Shown in pieces: positions 27,801-36,382 of a stretch of DNA of 64,000 nt (positions are counted from its first letter, which is position 1; each line of letters starts with the position of its first letter). Both the position numbers and the translations under genes were made by a program. The notes beneath the pieces are model-generated. The model saw nothing but the letters and a program-made list of their open reading frames with translations. It did no database searches and was not told the origin of the DNA. The DNA comes from Nostoc sp. NOS(2021) (GTDB lineage Bacteria > Cyanobacteriota > Cyanobacteriia > Cyanobacteriales > Nostocaceae): positions 1 through 64,000 of the forward strand of contig NZ_JABXKM010000130.1 in assembly GCF_017115025.1 (NCBI RefSeq), read 5' to 3'.

Positions 27801-29239
27801 TCCAAAATTTGGGTAACTTGCTCTTTGGCGTCTTCAGCCTCAACACGAGCCGCTTGCTCCCGCTCAAATAATTGTTTGCGCTCGACTTCTGCTTGCTTGC
27901 GATCGGTAATATCGACGCACATTCCTACCCATTCGCGGATTTCGCCTGTTTCGTCGAGTATAGGCACACCGCGTATATTCATGTAACGGTATTCGCCATC
28001 ATGCCGCAGAACACGATACTCGGCGACTGCAACGCTGCGTGTCGGAAACGCCTGTTTCCAAATTGCCACCATTGAGGAACGATCTTCTGGGTGCAGTGCC
28101 TCAACCCAACCCCATCCTTTGTATTGTTCGGGACTTTGCCCTGTAAACGCCTGCCAAGTCGGAATATCATCAACAACGTTGCCCCAAGGGGCTGCGCTCC
28201 AGATGATGGATGCGCTTGCTTCTGCCAGTGAGCGGTAGCGTGCTTCACTATCGCGCAGCGCCGCTTGCTGTTCGCTCAAATATTGCCGCAAATCTCTAAC
28301 CTCTTGAGCTTTCAGGTGATCAACTAAACCTTTAACAATGGTAAAGTCTTCCTTGCCAATCGAGACACCTGGGGTTTCAATAATCCGGCGATATTCTTCC
28401 TCGCTTTCTTGCAGTAACGAGGAATTTCGCTGCTGCTCGATGAACTGACCAATTTGAGTGGCGATCGCACTGATCATTTGGAGTAAATTGGTGTCAGGCT
28501 CTAAAATTTGGCCGCTGAAAAATTCGATCACACCTAAGATTTTATTACCCAGCCGAATCGGAAATCCGATGGCCGTGGCAAAAAAATTCTCGTATTCGGC
28601 GGGTGATGAAATCCAAACAGGTTGACCACTAGCCCAAGTTTGACCGGGTAGCCCTTCATTCAAAGCAATTGTGTGCTGGTTGAATGGCTCTTTCTCCAAG
28701 TCAGATGAATACCAACTACTCATGCGGTGCAGAACATTAGCTTCATCGTCTACACTCCAAATGATTCCAGCTTGCCATCCTAAACTTTCGCACAGGGATT
28801 GTAGAATAGCTGGAACCGCATTCACCAGCGTAGTCGCTTCAGAGAGGACACGGGCGATCGCATACTGTGCAGTTAGAAGCTGTTGGCTACGTTTGCGCTC
28901 AGTAATATCTGTAATTAAGATTGATACGCCAGTTTCTGAGGGATGGACGCGGTTTTCCAACCAGCGATGCCATTTTGGATAGAAATACTCAAAATTTACT
29001 GTAACTTGTTCGGCAACCGCGCGGTGCAGTTCAGTGTAGAGTAGGCTATTAACTGTGTCAGGAAACTCCCAAATACTCTTGCCTAAGAAGTCTTCCTTAT
29101 TCATCCCAGCTAGTTCAGCTAGTTTGTCATTGACGTAGGTGTAGCGCCATTCCCGATCCAATATGACAAAAGCATCGCTGATCCTAGCTAAGACCTGTTC
29201 AACGTCTTGGGTGATAGTTGCTGGAACTTCAGCAGTCAC
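24875..29239 (-). CDS. Hybrid sensor histidine kinase, multi-PAS/GAF with receiver
   Basis: A 1454-residue soluble hybrid kinase. In order: PAS (about 10-120), GAF (about 140-275), PAS (about 335-450), PAS (about 470-590), PAS (about 595-715), GAF (about 725-880), GAF (about 900-1050), HisKA (phospho-acceptor His1086 in LSHELRSPLNPI), ATPase (N-box NLLSNAVKFTP, G-boxes SDTGIGID and KFGGLGLGLAI), and a C-terminal receiver (1332-1454, phospho-Asp1383 in LSDIGMPEVDG). No membrane segment. The start is GTG at 29239 with AGGAG nine bases upstream, inside the tail of a broken XRE gene. The signal is unknown; no separate response regulator is adjacent. Confidence 0.92.
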   Translation of the reverse strand: MTAEVPATITQDVEQVLARISDAFVILDREWRYTYVNDKLAELAGMNKEDFLGKSIWEFPDTVNSLLYTELHRAVAEQVTVNFEYFYPKWHRWLENRVHPSETGVSILITDITERKRSQQLLTAQYAIARVLSEATTLVNAVPAILQSLCESLGWQAGIIWSVDDEANVLHRMSSWYSSDLEKEPFNQHTIALNEGLPGQTWASGQPVWISSPAEYENFFATAIGFPIRLGNKILGVIEFFSGQILEPDTNLLQMISAIATQIGQFIEQQRNSSLLQESEEEYRRIIETPGVSIGKEDFTIVKGLVDHLKAQEVRDLRQYLSEQQAALRDSEARYRSLAEASASIIWSAAPWGNVVDDIPTWQAFTGQSPEQYKGWGWVEALHPEDRSSMVAIWKQAFPTRSVAVAEYRVLRHDGEYRYMNIRGVPILDETGEIREWVGMCVDITDRKQAEVERKQLFEREQAARVEAEDAKEQVTQILERITDGFLAFDSRWRFTYLNHQGSSTLGRSCEDLLGKNLWEEFPELAATSFGQLYQRAVALGMPLELEDYYPPFDAWFAVRAYPSPTGLSLYFRNINVRKQAEAKLRESEACFRLLAENSTDIISRHTVDGILLYVSPACYTVLGYQPEELVGRPSREVVHTDDVAEIARNYPVNADLPDIYTITHRARHQDGDYIWLETTLRAIRDRQTREILEMQASSRDITERKQVEEEQRFLAEASGILAASLDYETTLAGLARLAVPEIADCCLVDIICDNQSVRRVAAAHADPGKQEFVEQLYNYPPDLTQTEGVAEVIRTGKSQITHFISDEQMQAATDNADHLKILQELNPTSGMSVPLIVRGRVLGAMTLVSSSGRRYDTKSLMLAEELARRAAIAVDNARLYTEAQQSQQAALRAASRTARLQAITAALSESLTPAQVAEVIVEQSMAALGASSALVALLTKSGTELEIVRAVGYQQEAVDSWRRFSINASAPLAEAVRTKQPIWQEPTTARVTRYSNLAEDYAQYNYGAWISIPLIIEGRAIGGMSLAFAEIQEFNQDDQAFILALAQQCAQAMERARLYEAEQTAREVAENANRIKDEFLAVLSHELRSPLNPILGWSKLLQTKKLDEKTIPQALKTIERNAKLQAELIEDLLDISRILQGKLSLNIYPVDLTSVISAAIETVRLSAEAKSIEMHISLEANLGQVLGDSSRLQQIVWNLLSNAVKFTPAGGRVDIRLERVQRAENTPMLNPVFYAQITVSDTGIGIDPNFLPYVFEYFRQENSSTTRKFGGLGLGLAIVRHLVELHGGTVQVESGGEDQGATFTVRLPLIQNQSEIKQDSSDSEPSSNLNGVKILVVDDDTDTREFIAFLLEQYGANVTAVTSANEALAALTQSLPDIILSDIGMPEVDGCMFMRQLRMLPPEQGGQIRAIALTAYAGEMNAKEVLTAGFDKHLAKPIEPAELVDAIANLIAD

Positions 29240-29251
29240 AGTCTCTGCTCC

Positions 29252-29484
29252 TCATTTTTGAAAGTATTTGGCTAAAAGCGCCTCACCGGGTTTTCCCATC
29301 TCGTGCAATAGTTGTTCAATTTGTTTCATCGCCAGTGGTGAAGGTCGTGTCCGTCCGTTTTCCCATCGGTTTATAGTGTGGAACGAAACCCTAACATTGT
29401 TGCCAGTTTTACTTATGTAAGTTTGAGGCACTGGCGAGTCTCACGAACCAACAGTGCAATCCTTAGCTGTTCGATTGCAGGCAT
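29252..29484 (-). pseudogene. Broken XRE-family (helix-turn-helix) regulator
   Basis: The reverse strand reads MPAIEQLRIALLVRETRQ, LKLT, a stop where Gln is expected (TAA for CAA), VKLATMLG, then after a one-base loss in the run TTAGGGTTTCG continues VSFHTINRWENGRTRPSP, LAMKQIEQLLHEMGKPGEAL and ends LAKYFQK. The two halves together form a normal XRE helix-turn-helix protein of about 78 residues of the kind often placed before cyanobacterial histidine kinases. One nonsense and one frameshift change mean it cannot be made intact. Its stop overlaps the ribosome site of the kinase, so the two were once an operon. Confidence 0.85.
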
Positions 29485-29651
29485 AAGGTAAATATATTTT
29501 TATTTTTCTACTAGATATTGGAATATAGCAGATGCTATAACTCTGACTGCATCTATCTAGGGCTATAGAGGTTGTGATTATGCACTACATCAACTATCAT
29601 GCAAGCTATTTAAGCTAGTAATAGAGTTGTTTGAATCCAGGGAATGAAAAT

Positions 29652-29936
29652 ATGAGGGTTTGGCTTGCCTGCTTTTTCGTGCTGTTTGCCTTGGCGGAAC
29701 TGTTTGACTGGTTGCAAGAATTTAATCTGCCATTACCTATCTATATTTTGGGTGGCGCTTTTTTAGCTGTTGCTTCTAACTATGATAAAATTATTGGCTC
29801 CTATTTTGCTGATTCAAGCATCGAAGCATCACTCGAACAACCGCAGTTAGATTTACTAACCCCATCTACTAATCCGATTTCTTTCCCAATTACCAGTCCT
29901 GTTGAAGATGCTCAAACATCTCAAACAGATGATTAG
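29652..29936 (+). CDS. Small membrane protein, unknown function
   Basis: 94 residues. Two hydrophobic segments (VWLACFFVLFALAELFDWL and LPIYILGGAFLAVASNY) are joined by a short turn, followed by an acidic Ser/Thr/Pro-rich tail of about 45 residues that would lie on one side of the membrane. ATG at 29652 follows AGGGA; a TTG at 29631 would add seven residues. I do not recognise a family but the shape (two helices plus tail) is common among conserved cyanobacterial proteins. It is divergent from the histidine kinase and 265 bp from the CHASE2 kinase. Confidence 0.65.
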   Translation: MRVWLACFFVLFALAELFDWLQEFNLPLPIYILGGAFLAVASNYDKIIGSYFADSSIEASLEQPQLDLLTPSTNPISFPITSPVEDAQTSQTDD

Positions 29937-30201
29937 CCGCATAGCGTTAGACAGCAATAACTATAGGACTCCTATTTGATTTTTGAAAAAAACTCAGTAT
30001 ATCTTTATTCCTTCTTCCCTGTTCCCTATTCCCCGTTCCCTTTCTCTACGAGTGATTCAGGAATCAAATCGGATTGCTATAACTAGCAAGTAAATTGCTA
30101 CATTAATAGAAGCTTCTGGTTAACTAGCTTTTAACCTATAGTTAGAAAATTAACTTCTGCGTCTGCAAGATATACCCAATTCAGGCTAACGTCGCAACGC
30201 C

Positions 30202-32415
30202 GTGATTAGTGGACTATTAGAAAAACTCCGTGTCCCCTTTGTCAAAGTTCAGGATTCCCGTGAAACTTCCCAGAGCAAAAGCTGGCTGCAAATTATTTTA
30301 GTTACCAGTGTAGGAGTCACCGCCTTGATCTGGGGAGTTCGGGAACTCAAATGGTTGCAGCCTTGGGAGTTAAGAGTTTATGATCAGATGTTGCGATCGC
30401 GTCCAGCAGAAGCACCTGATCGGCGGATTTTGCTGGTAAAAATCACTGACGACGATCTCAAACGAGAGAAATGGACTCTATCAAATCGTAGAATCAATCA
30501 GCTGTTAGAGAAAATAGAGTCTTATCAACCGCGAATTGTTGGTTTATATCTTTTCCGACCAGAAGACAACAATTTGGCAGCTAAGGAGCAAAATCAAGGT
30601 AACATTATCAGCACCTGTTTGTTCAGCAGCTTGGGTAGAGATGAAATTCCACCGCCGCCTAATTTTCCTATAGATAATGTTGGCTTTAGCGATGTGGTCG
30701 CTGATAATGAAAACGACCAAATTCTCCGCCGCAGTTTGTTATTTGCTAACTCTACAGACAATAAATGTACAACATCATTTGCATTTGGTGCCCTAATTGC
30801 AATTAATTATCTGGAAAAACAAGGCATTGAATACCAGTTCACTAAGAAAGGAGAGTTTCAGTTAGGTAAAACCCTCTTCCCACGTTTAGAAGCTAATTCT
30901 GGTAGTTATCAACATCTGGATGCAAATGGCTATCAAATATTATTAAATTACCGTCACCCTAACAGCCTCGCCGACCAAGTAACCCTCACACAAGTCCTCA
31001 GTGGCCAAGTCAACCCTAATTTAGTTAAAGACCGTCTTGTAATTATTGGCACCACAGCAGCTAATCTCCCTCCAGGTGGCTTTTATACACCCTACAGCAC
31101 TTTGCCAGATCAACCAGCCAGAATGCCTGCTCTGTTTATTCATGCACAGATAGCAAGTCAACTCATCAGTACAGTGTTGGATGGGCGACCTCTAATTTGG
31201 TATTGGCCCGACTGGGGGGAACTTATTTGGGTGTGGGGCTGGTCGCTCTTAGGTAGTGTTTTAGCATGGCGGTGGCAAAATCCGTTGCTGTTGCTAGTGG
31301 TAGGAGGGACAACTCTACTTGGCTTAGTATTAATCTGCGTTGCTTTGTTTTTCCAAGCCGGATGGGTGCCGTTAATCCCTTCTGCTCTTGCTTTGGTGAT
31401 TAGTAGTATCTGTGTGATTGCTTATACTAGCTACCAAAATCAGAGGCAAACTCAGATAATTATTCTGCAAGTTGAAAAACAACAAGAAGCGATCGCCCAA
31501 TTAAATGTACTCTTAGAAGACAAAACAGCAATTCCCGACTCCTATCTTGACTTTCCTCCCCCAATTGATTCACCAGAAATAAAATCTGGTGATTTGCTTT
31601 TGAGTGGACGTTACCAAATCTCTAAAACTCTTGGTGCTGGTGGATTTGGTCGCACTTATTTAGCACAGGATACTCAACGACCGGGTAATCCGATTTGTGT
31701 AGTTAAAAAGTTAATGCCAGCCCGTCAAGATACACGATTTTTGCAAATTGCTCGCAGGTTGTTTAATAGTGAAGCTGAAATTTTAGAATCTTTGGGTAAA
31801 CATCATCAGATTCCCGAACTACTTGCTTATTTTGAAGATGACCAAGAATTCTATTTAATTCAAGAATATATTGAGGGACATACCCTAAGTGAAGAATTAC
31901 CACCTGTGCAGAATCTGCAAAATGAATCATTTGTGATCGAGATGTTCAAACAAGTTTTAGAAGTTCTCGAATTTGTTCACCAGCATCGAGTTATTCATCG
32001 TGATATCAAACCGACTAATATTATTAGATGCGCTCAAGATAATCGGCTGGTGTTGATTGACTTTGGTGCTGTAAAATTGATGCAACCGCCAAGTAGTGAG
32101 CAAACAGAATTAGCCACAGTAGCCATCGGGACGCGGGGTTATGCACCTCCAGAACAATTTGCCGGTCATCCCCGCTTATGCAGTGACATTTACGCTTTAG
32201 GAATGATTGGCATTCAAGCCATCACTGGGATACCACCGCAAGAACTCCACCCAGATGCAGAAACGGGTAATGTGATGTGGCGGCAAACAGCGTCAGTCAG
32301 CGCAGAATTAGCGGCAATTTTAGATAAAATGGTTTGCTATCATTTTAGCGATCGCTACCAATCAGCCGCCGCAGTTTTACAAGATTTAAAACGGATGTGT
32401 AACCCTGGCGATTAG
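30202..32415 (+). CDS. CHASE2-domain serine/threonine protein kinase
   Basis: A 737-residue membrane kinase. An N-terminal helix (about 32-48) precedes a CHASE2 sensor (about 55-330, RVYDQMLRSRPAEAPDRRILLVKITDDDL), which should face the periplasm. Three transmembrane helices (about 340-415) and a short coiled coil lead to a Hanks-type kinase domain from about residue 468: glycine loop TLGAGGFGRTYLAQ, VVKKL lysine, catalytic HRDIKPTN (Asp601) and DFG (Asp620), and the APPEQF motif. The start is GTG. CHASE2 kinases relay extracellular signals; the ligand and targets are unknown. A hairpin terminator follows the gene. Confidence 0.92.
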   Translation: MISGLLEKLRVPFVKVQDSRETSQSKSWLQIILVTSVGVTALIWGVRELKWLQPWELRVYDQMLRSRPAEAPDRRILLVKITDDDLKREKWTLSNRRINQLLEKIESYQPRIVGLYLFRPEDNNLAAKEQNQGNIISTCLFSSLGRDEIPPPPNFPIDNVGFSDVVADNENDQILRRSLLFANSTDNKCTTSFAFGALIAINYLEKQGIEYQFTKKGEFQLGKTLFPRLEANSGSYQHLDANGYQILLNYRHPNSLADQVTLTQVLSGQVNPNLVKDRLVIIGTTAANLPPGGFYTPYSTLPDQPARMPALFIHAQIASQLISTVLDGRPLIWYWPDWGELIWVWGWSLLGSVLAWRWQNPLLLLVVGGTTLLGLVLICVALFFQAGWVPLIPSALALVISSICVIAYTSYQNQRQTQIIILQVEKQQEAIAQLNVLLEDKTAIPDSYLDFPPPIDSPEIKSGDLLLSGRYQISKTLGAGGFGRTYLAQDTQRPGNPICVVKKLMPARQDTRFLQIARRLFNSEAEILESLGKHHQIPELLAYFEDDQEFYLIQEYIEGHTLSEELPPVQNLQNESFVIEMFKQVLEVLEFVHQHRVIHRDIKPTNIIRCAQDNRLVLIDFGAVKLMQPPSSEQTELATVAIGTRGYAPPEQFAGHPRLCSDIYALGMIGIQAITGIPPQELHPDAETGNVMWRQTASVSAELAAILDKMVCYHFSDRYQSAAAVLQDLKRMCNPGD

Positions 32416-32472
32416 AAATCGCGGCTATACAAACTTTCGTCCGCGCGGACTAACAAAAAATTAATGGTTTAT

Positions 32473-32493
32473 AACCCGCAGAGGCGGGTTTTG
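32473..32493 (+). terminator. Rho-independent-like terminator after the CHASE2 kinase
   Basis: Stem aacccgc/gcgggtt with a four-base loop, followed by TTGTCTG. It lies about 60 bp after the stop codon. Confidence 0.6.
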
Positions 32494-32521
32494 TCTGTAA
32501 TATCAAGGGTTTACACTTATA

Positions 32522-33268
32522 TTAGTTATTAGTGCTATTCATCTTTAGCCCATATTGACCTTGTTTTTCTATAATCTGAGTCAATATTTTGTGGCAATGA
32601 CAGTCACTTCCACATTGATTTAATATGTCTTGTGGAGCAATTTTACTAGAACCTAAAGCTAGACATATTTTTCCAGTACAAGTAAGCTGGAAATAGTCTC
32701 TTAAATTGCCTTGAGAAGGCAATTCGTTAATTTGATAATTTGTTAAAGGTTCAATAAAGCCTAATACTCGTAAATGTCTCAATTGTTGCTCACAAGATTG
32801 TTCCTTTTTATATGGAAACTGTCTTTGATCTTTTTCAGCATTAAATAAATTTTCCAGAGTTGTTCTCTCTCCATCGTCTAGCAAAGAGTCAAAAAACTTT
32901 CTTTGGTTTTCATCATCTTCTATTAAAGTTCCTAATAAAGCTAAAGCTTTTGACTCCTTTTGATTAGCCTCTATATTAGCTTTAATTTTACTATGAACTA
33001 GATTTAATTCTACTCCATTGCTACCAAATTGTAATTTTTCTATCCTCTCAATAACCGAAGAATTTAACAATAATATAATGGTTAAAAGTCCTAGTTCTGT
33101 TGTCTCTAATCTTCGGTTTTTCTCAAGTCCTTTAGCTGGGATGAAAACTAAGTAACCTAAAGCCACAATACTTATTATCATCCTGAAGTCAAATGCCCCT
33201 TTATTGGCTGAATTGCGGAGGCTAGGCTGAAAAAAATTCTTAATCGATTCAACTATTTTCTGGCTCAT
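32522..33268 (-). CDS. Hypothetical membrane-anchored protein
   Basis: 248 residues, family not recognised. Two hydrophobic segments near the N-terminus (about 28-46, MIISIVALGYLVFIPAKG, and about 55-72, ELGLLTIILLLNSSVIE) precede a charged, largely helical cytoplasmic part. The C-terminal third has a compact region LRHLRVLGFIEPLTNYQINELP that resembles a winged-helix segment, and a Cys/His cluster at the end (CGSDCHCHKI) that could bind metal. It converges on the CHASE2 kinase gene. It is AT-rich. The start ATG at 33268 is preceded by AT-rich sequence without a strong ribosome site. Confidence 0.6.
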   Translation of the reverse strand: MSQKIVESIKNFFQPSLRNSANKGAFDFRMIISIVALGYLVFIPAKGLEKNRRLETTELGLLTIILLLNSSVIERIEKLQFGSNGVELNLVHSKIKANIEANQKESKALALLGTLIEDDENQRKFFDSLLDDGERTTLENLFNAEKDQRQFPYKKEQSCEQQLRHLRVLGFIEPLTNYQINELPSQGNLRDYFQLTCTGKICLALGSSKIAPQDILNQCGSDCHCHKILTQIIEKQGQYGLKMNSTNN

Positions 33269-33940
33269 AGTACATTTTTACATCAATAAAATTGACTTAT
33301 ATTTGATAGAAAGCAATTGCTCATAAGGAGGTTTAAAAAACTAAATAGCTAGTTTCATCGAAAAATTACACAGCTTATTACCCTGTTATTATCTCTGGAA
33401 TACTTGAAGACATTTACCTCAACTTATTGCAGAACTGATAACATCTGAATTTTCACAGTATCTGGAAAACCTCACTTCTATTTCTCTCTCCTAAAAGGAG
33501 GAGCCACTGCGTTGGGCGGCTCTGCCGACTTGAAGCACGTGGCGTCAGAGACTTTGAATTTTCCCCCCTCCCACGTCGGGAAGGGGGTTAGGTTTTTCGT
33601 GGGTTTTTCTACATGACCTAAACCACAATGAGCAAAAAACTAACATTTATATCTACATCCTGAACCTATAGTTTTTCGGATACCTTCCCAAATTTCTGAT
33701 TAACACCTATGACAATACTGCTCGGTTAAGAATATTCGTAGGTTGGGTAACGCGCATAGCGCAGGTATCGGATTAGCAACCAGCCAAATCGCATCTTTTG
33801 TGTTGGTTGCTCAATACCCACCGAATAGCAAAATACCATTTTTTCCCACAACAGCCTTCTTGTGGAGCGTTGTTGCCGGAGTGCGAACCAGTATAATATC
33901 CTGGATGTTCTTTAAAAAAATTCGCCGCTAATAACTCTTC
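33269..33940. other. Intergenic region with dispersed repeats
   Basis: Contains AAGGAGG near 33326 without a usable start, GC-rich repeat DNA at about 33480-33600 (GGAGGAGCCACTGCGTTGGG and CCACGTCGGGAAGGGGGTTA), and GTAGGTTGGGTAACGCGCAT at 33740. A 62-codon open frame at 33743-33931 starts inside that repeat and has no recognisable features. Confidence 0.5.
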
Positions 33941-34017
33941 CCTTTGCGACGGCAGTCGCTACAACGGGGGGGAACCCCCGCACCGCGCTGCCTCTCTTTA
34001 GCGTCCTTCGCGGTTCC
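33941..34017. repeat. Dispersed repeat, copy 2 (inverse of 12667-12743)
   Basis: Reverse-complement match to 12667-12743 with only a few differences; shared blocks TTTGCGACGGCAGTCGCTAC and CGCGCTGCCTCTC. It ends 11 bp before the RNase HI start codon, so the gene's leader is repeat-derived. Confidence 0.8.
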
Positions 34018-34028
34018 ATACCCTAACC

Positions 34029-34937
34029 ATGTCCACCCAACCCACAATTCAAAGCATATACACCGATGGTGCTTGCACCGGGAACCCTGGCCCTGGCGGT
34101 TGGGGTGTTGTCGTTTACTTCAGCGATGGCTCAATCCACGAAATGGGCGATGCATCTCCTCATACCACTAATAATAAAATGGAAATGCAAGCTGCGATCG
34201 CCGCCCTCCAATTCCTGCAAACATCTCAACAAGCCCAAGCCATCACCCTTCATACCGATAGCGAATACCTGATTAACTGCGTTACCAAGTGGGTGAAAGG
34301 CTGGAAAAAGAAAGGCTGGAAAAAGTCAGATGGTAAACCCGTCCAAAACCAAGACCTTTTGGAAACTCTTGATGAACTTAATACCCAACAGGTGAAATGG
34401 CAACACGTCCGGGGACATTCTGGTAACATAGGTAACGAACGTTGTGATGCGATCGCTCGCACCTATGCTAGTGGCAAAATCCCTTCGCTACAACAATTAT
34501 CTCCCACATATTTTTACAACTCTTTACATGATTCCAGCGAACTAAATGTAGCAAAAGTAGCTGATTATGAAAAAAACTCTAGAATAATTAACCAAAATAC
34601 CCAACAAGTCAGTACTTCTGCACTAGAAATAACTGTTATGGAACTATCAACTGGGCCAGTTGCGGCCACAACCGATGAAAAAGCGGCGGAAATGAAGGTT
34701 TCGCAACTTCGCAACTTGGTCGAAACTCTGCGTATCGCTGACGAAATTTCTGAAAAAGGCTACTTAATTACGAGTTCTGAGTTAGCAGACTTGATGGATG
34801 TCCACGCCAGTGCTGTCACCAGTCGGGGAGATCAATGGCGCTGGCGAAACTGGATAGTGTCACGGGTACGCCGTGAAGGAAATCAAATTCTTTGGGAACT
34901 GGAACGCGGGGATCAAATAGGAGGTGAAGAGGAGTAG
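34029..34937 (+). CDS. rnhA: Ribonuclease HI with C-terminal extension
   Basis: A 302-residue RNase HI that cleaves the RNA strand of RNA:DNA hybrids. The catalytic carboxylates are Asp13 (YTDGACTGNPGPGGWG), Glu52 (NNKMEMQAA), Asp77 (LHTDSEYLI) and Asp140 (GNERCDAIAR), with the flexible-loop His130 (VRGHSGN). The basic handle GWKKKGWKKSDGKP is present. The enzyme proper ends near residue 150; a linker and a second domain of about 95 residues follow (SQLRNLVETLRIADEISEKG through VTSRGDQWRWRNWIVSRVRR), probably a small helical nucleic-acid-binding domain, which makes it twice the usual length. Confidence 0.93.
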   Translation: MSTQPTIQSIYTDGACTGNPGPGGWGVVVYFSDGSIHEMGDASPHTTNNKMEMQAAIAALQFLQTSQQAQAITLHTDSEYLINCVTKWVKGWKKKGWKKSDGKPVQNQDLLETLDELNTQQVKWQHVRGHSGNIGNERCDAIARTYASGKIPSLQQLSPTYFYNSLHDSSELNVAKVADYEKNSRIINQNTQQVSTSALEITVMELSTGPVAATTDEKAAEMKVSQLRNLVETLRIADEISEKGYLITSSELADLMDVHASAVTSRGDQWRWRNWIVSRVRREGNQILWELERGDQIGGEEE

Positions 34938-35010
34938 GGAGCAGAGGGAGCAGGGGGAGCAGGGGAAGAACTATTGGTTATTGACCAATGCCCAATGCCC
35001 AATGCCCCAC

Positions 35011-36243
35011 TCATAACTCAGCACTATATTTGCGTCCCCGCCACTCGCGCGGGGTGCGGAACGCAGATAAGAAGATTCGCAGCACAGCTAAGGGATCAGC
35101 CAAAGGCGAAAGCCAGAACAACCAACTACCTTTAGCGGTTGTGCGATCGTAGGAAGGTGCGATCGCTATCAGCATAGCAAAGCGAATCACCAGGAGGAAT
35201 AAATTCAGTCCCAGCAGAAGAAGTGGGGGAGTGGGTAGAGACGCGATTAATCGCGTCTGTAGCAAGTAGGAGAGTGGGGAAAAAATCAACAAAAAAGTGA
35301 GGACAATTAAAAGGGGTAGACCTTGAACAGATGTGAGTAGCCATAAATCTCCCCACAACTGAGAACGAGAAGTTGCATCTTTGAGGTCGAGACTTCGCCC
35401 CCATTCCTTCCACGTCTCCATCGCCCCTTCATACATCCGAACCTTCAGCACCTTTGCGCCATCTAAAAAGCCCACTTTATACCCTTGAGCAGCAATATTC
35501 CGTGCCAAAGTGACATCATCACAAAAAGAACTACTTGCACTGCTATAACCACCCACAGCAGCTAAAACGGAGCGACGACACAAAAAACATTGCCCATTTG
35601 CCATCACCCGTTCTGGTTGCTCTGTATTGATCCCGGCGGGGTCAAATCGGTAAAGCAGAGTCATCAACAAAGCTGGTTGTAGCCAGCACTCTCCTGGATA
35701 TTTGAGGATGAACTGGGGTGAAAGGGAAACGAGGTCATAGCCTTCTGCTTCGGCCGTCTTCATTAAACCAGCAACTAAACCAGGATGCGGTTGGATATCA
35801 GCATCCAGTCCAAGAAACCACTGACTAGCCTCAGAACTATATAGAAAACCGTTATGCAACGCCCAAGGACGTCCCACCCAACCAGAGGGTAAGGGGTCAT
35901 CTGTCATCAGGCGAAAGCGCGGATCTTTCTGCTGTATCGCTTTTACCAAGTCGGGAGTGCCATCACCAGATTTGCTGTCTACAACAATTATTTCCCGAAC
36001 TTCGTAGCTTTGCTGACTTAAACCAGCTAACAGAGGGCTAATGCGAAGCGCCTCGTTCAATGTGGGAACGATGACACTAACCCTACCCAAAAGTTCCGGC
36101 GTCGGCTGTTGCGGTTCTATTGGGGGAAGGCGTCTTGGCCCCTTTAGCAGGCGCGAAAACAGAATCGCCGTTGCTGGTACTTGGATAAGTAGCAATAAAA
36201 GGGAGATGGCGCTTTCTACTATCAAAGCGTTGTCATTAGTCAT
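35011..36243 (-). CDS. cruG: Myxol 2'-O-glycosyltransferase, CruG-type
   Basis: A 410-residue membrane-bound family 2 glycosyltransferase. An N-terminal helix (about 8-30) is followed by the catalytic domain with [30 protein letters not shown] and the metal-binding LGLDADIQ, then two or three C-terminal helices (about 300-385). Its immediate neighbour is a CruF-like carotenoid 1',2'-hydratase, and this pairing is the known arrangement for myxoxanthophyll synthesis, where CruG attaches the sugar to the 2'-hydroxyl. The start codon ATGACTAATGAC lies in heptamer repeat DNA, and a 20-bp palindromic repeat is embedded in frame at 35239-35258. Confidence 0.82.
   Translation of the reverse strand: MTNDNALIVESAISLLLLLIQVPATAILFSRLLKGPRRLPPIEPQQPTPELLGRVSVIVPTLNEALRISPLLAGLSQQSYEVREIIVVDSKSGDGTPDLVKAIQQKDPRFRLMTDDPLPSGWVGRPWALHNGFLYSSEASQWFLGLDADIQPHPGLVAGLMKTAEAEGYDLVSLSPQFILKYPGECWLQPALLMTLLYRFDPAGINTEQPERVMANGQCFLCRRSVLAAVGGYSSASSSFCDDVTLARNIAAQGYKVGFLDGAKVLKVRMYEGAMETWKEWGRSLDLKDATSRSQLWGDLWLLTSVQGLPLLIVLTFLLIFSPLSYLLQTRLIASLPTPPLLLLGLNLFLLVIRFAMLIAIAPSYDRTTAKGSWLFWLSPLADPLAVLRIFLSAFRTPREWRGRKYSAEL
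35239..35258. repeat. Palindromic repeat embedded in cruG
   Basis: A perfect 20-bp palindrome agacgcgattaatcgcgtct, extended imperfectly outward by TAG/GTA. It belongs to a palindrome type common between genes of Nostoc relatives (compare 21386-21413). Here it is in frame and encodes roughly QTRLIAS in the C-terminal hydrophobic region of CruG. Confidence 0.8.
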
Positions 36244-36330
36244 TAGTCATTGGGCATTGGGCATTGGGCATTGGGCATTGGGCATTGGGCATTGGGCATT
36301 GGGCATGGGGCATTGGGCATGGGGCATTGG
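36244..36330. repeat. TTGGGCA heptamer array between cruF and cruG
   Basis: About ten heptamers of the cattggg/catgggg type, preceded by CATTAGT units that continue into the cruG start codon. The array fills the short cruF-cruG spacer. Confidence 0.92.
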
Positions 36331-36382
36331 GGATTGGTTATTCTCTTTGTCCCCTTCTCCCCCACTCCCCACTCCTTAATTT

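Noticed and set aside
33743-33931. 62-codon frame before RNase HI
   Set aside because: It begins inside a dispersed repeat and shows no recognisable features.
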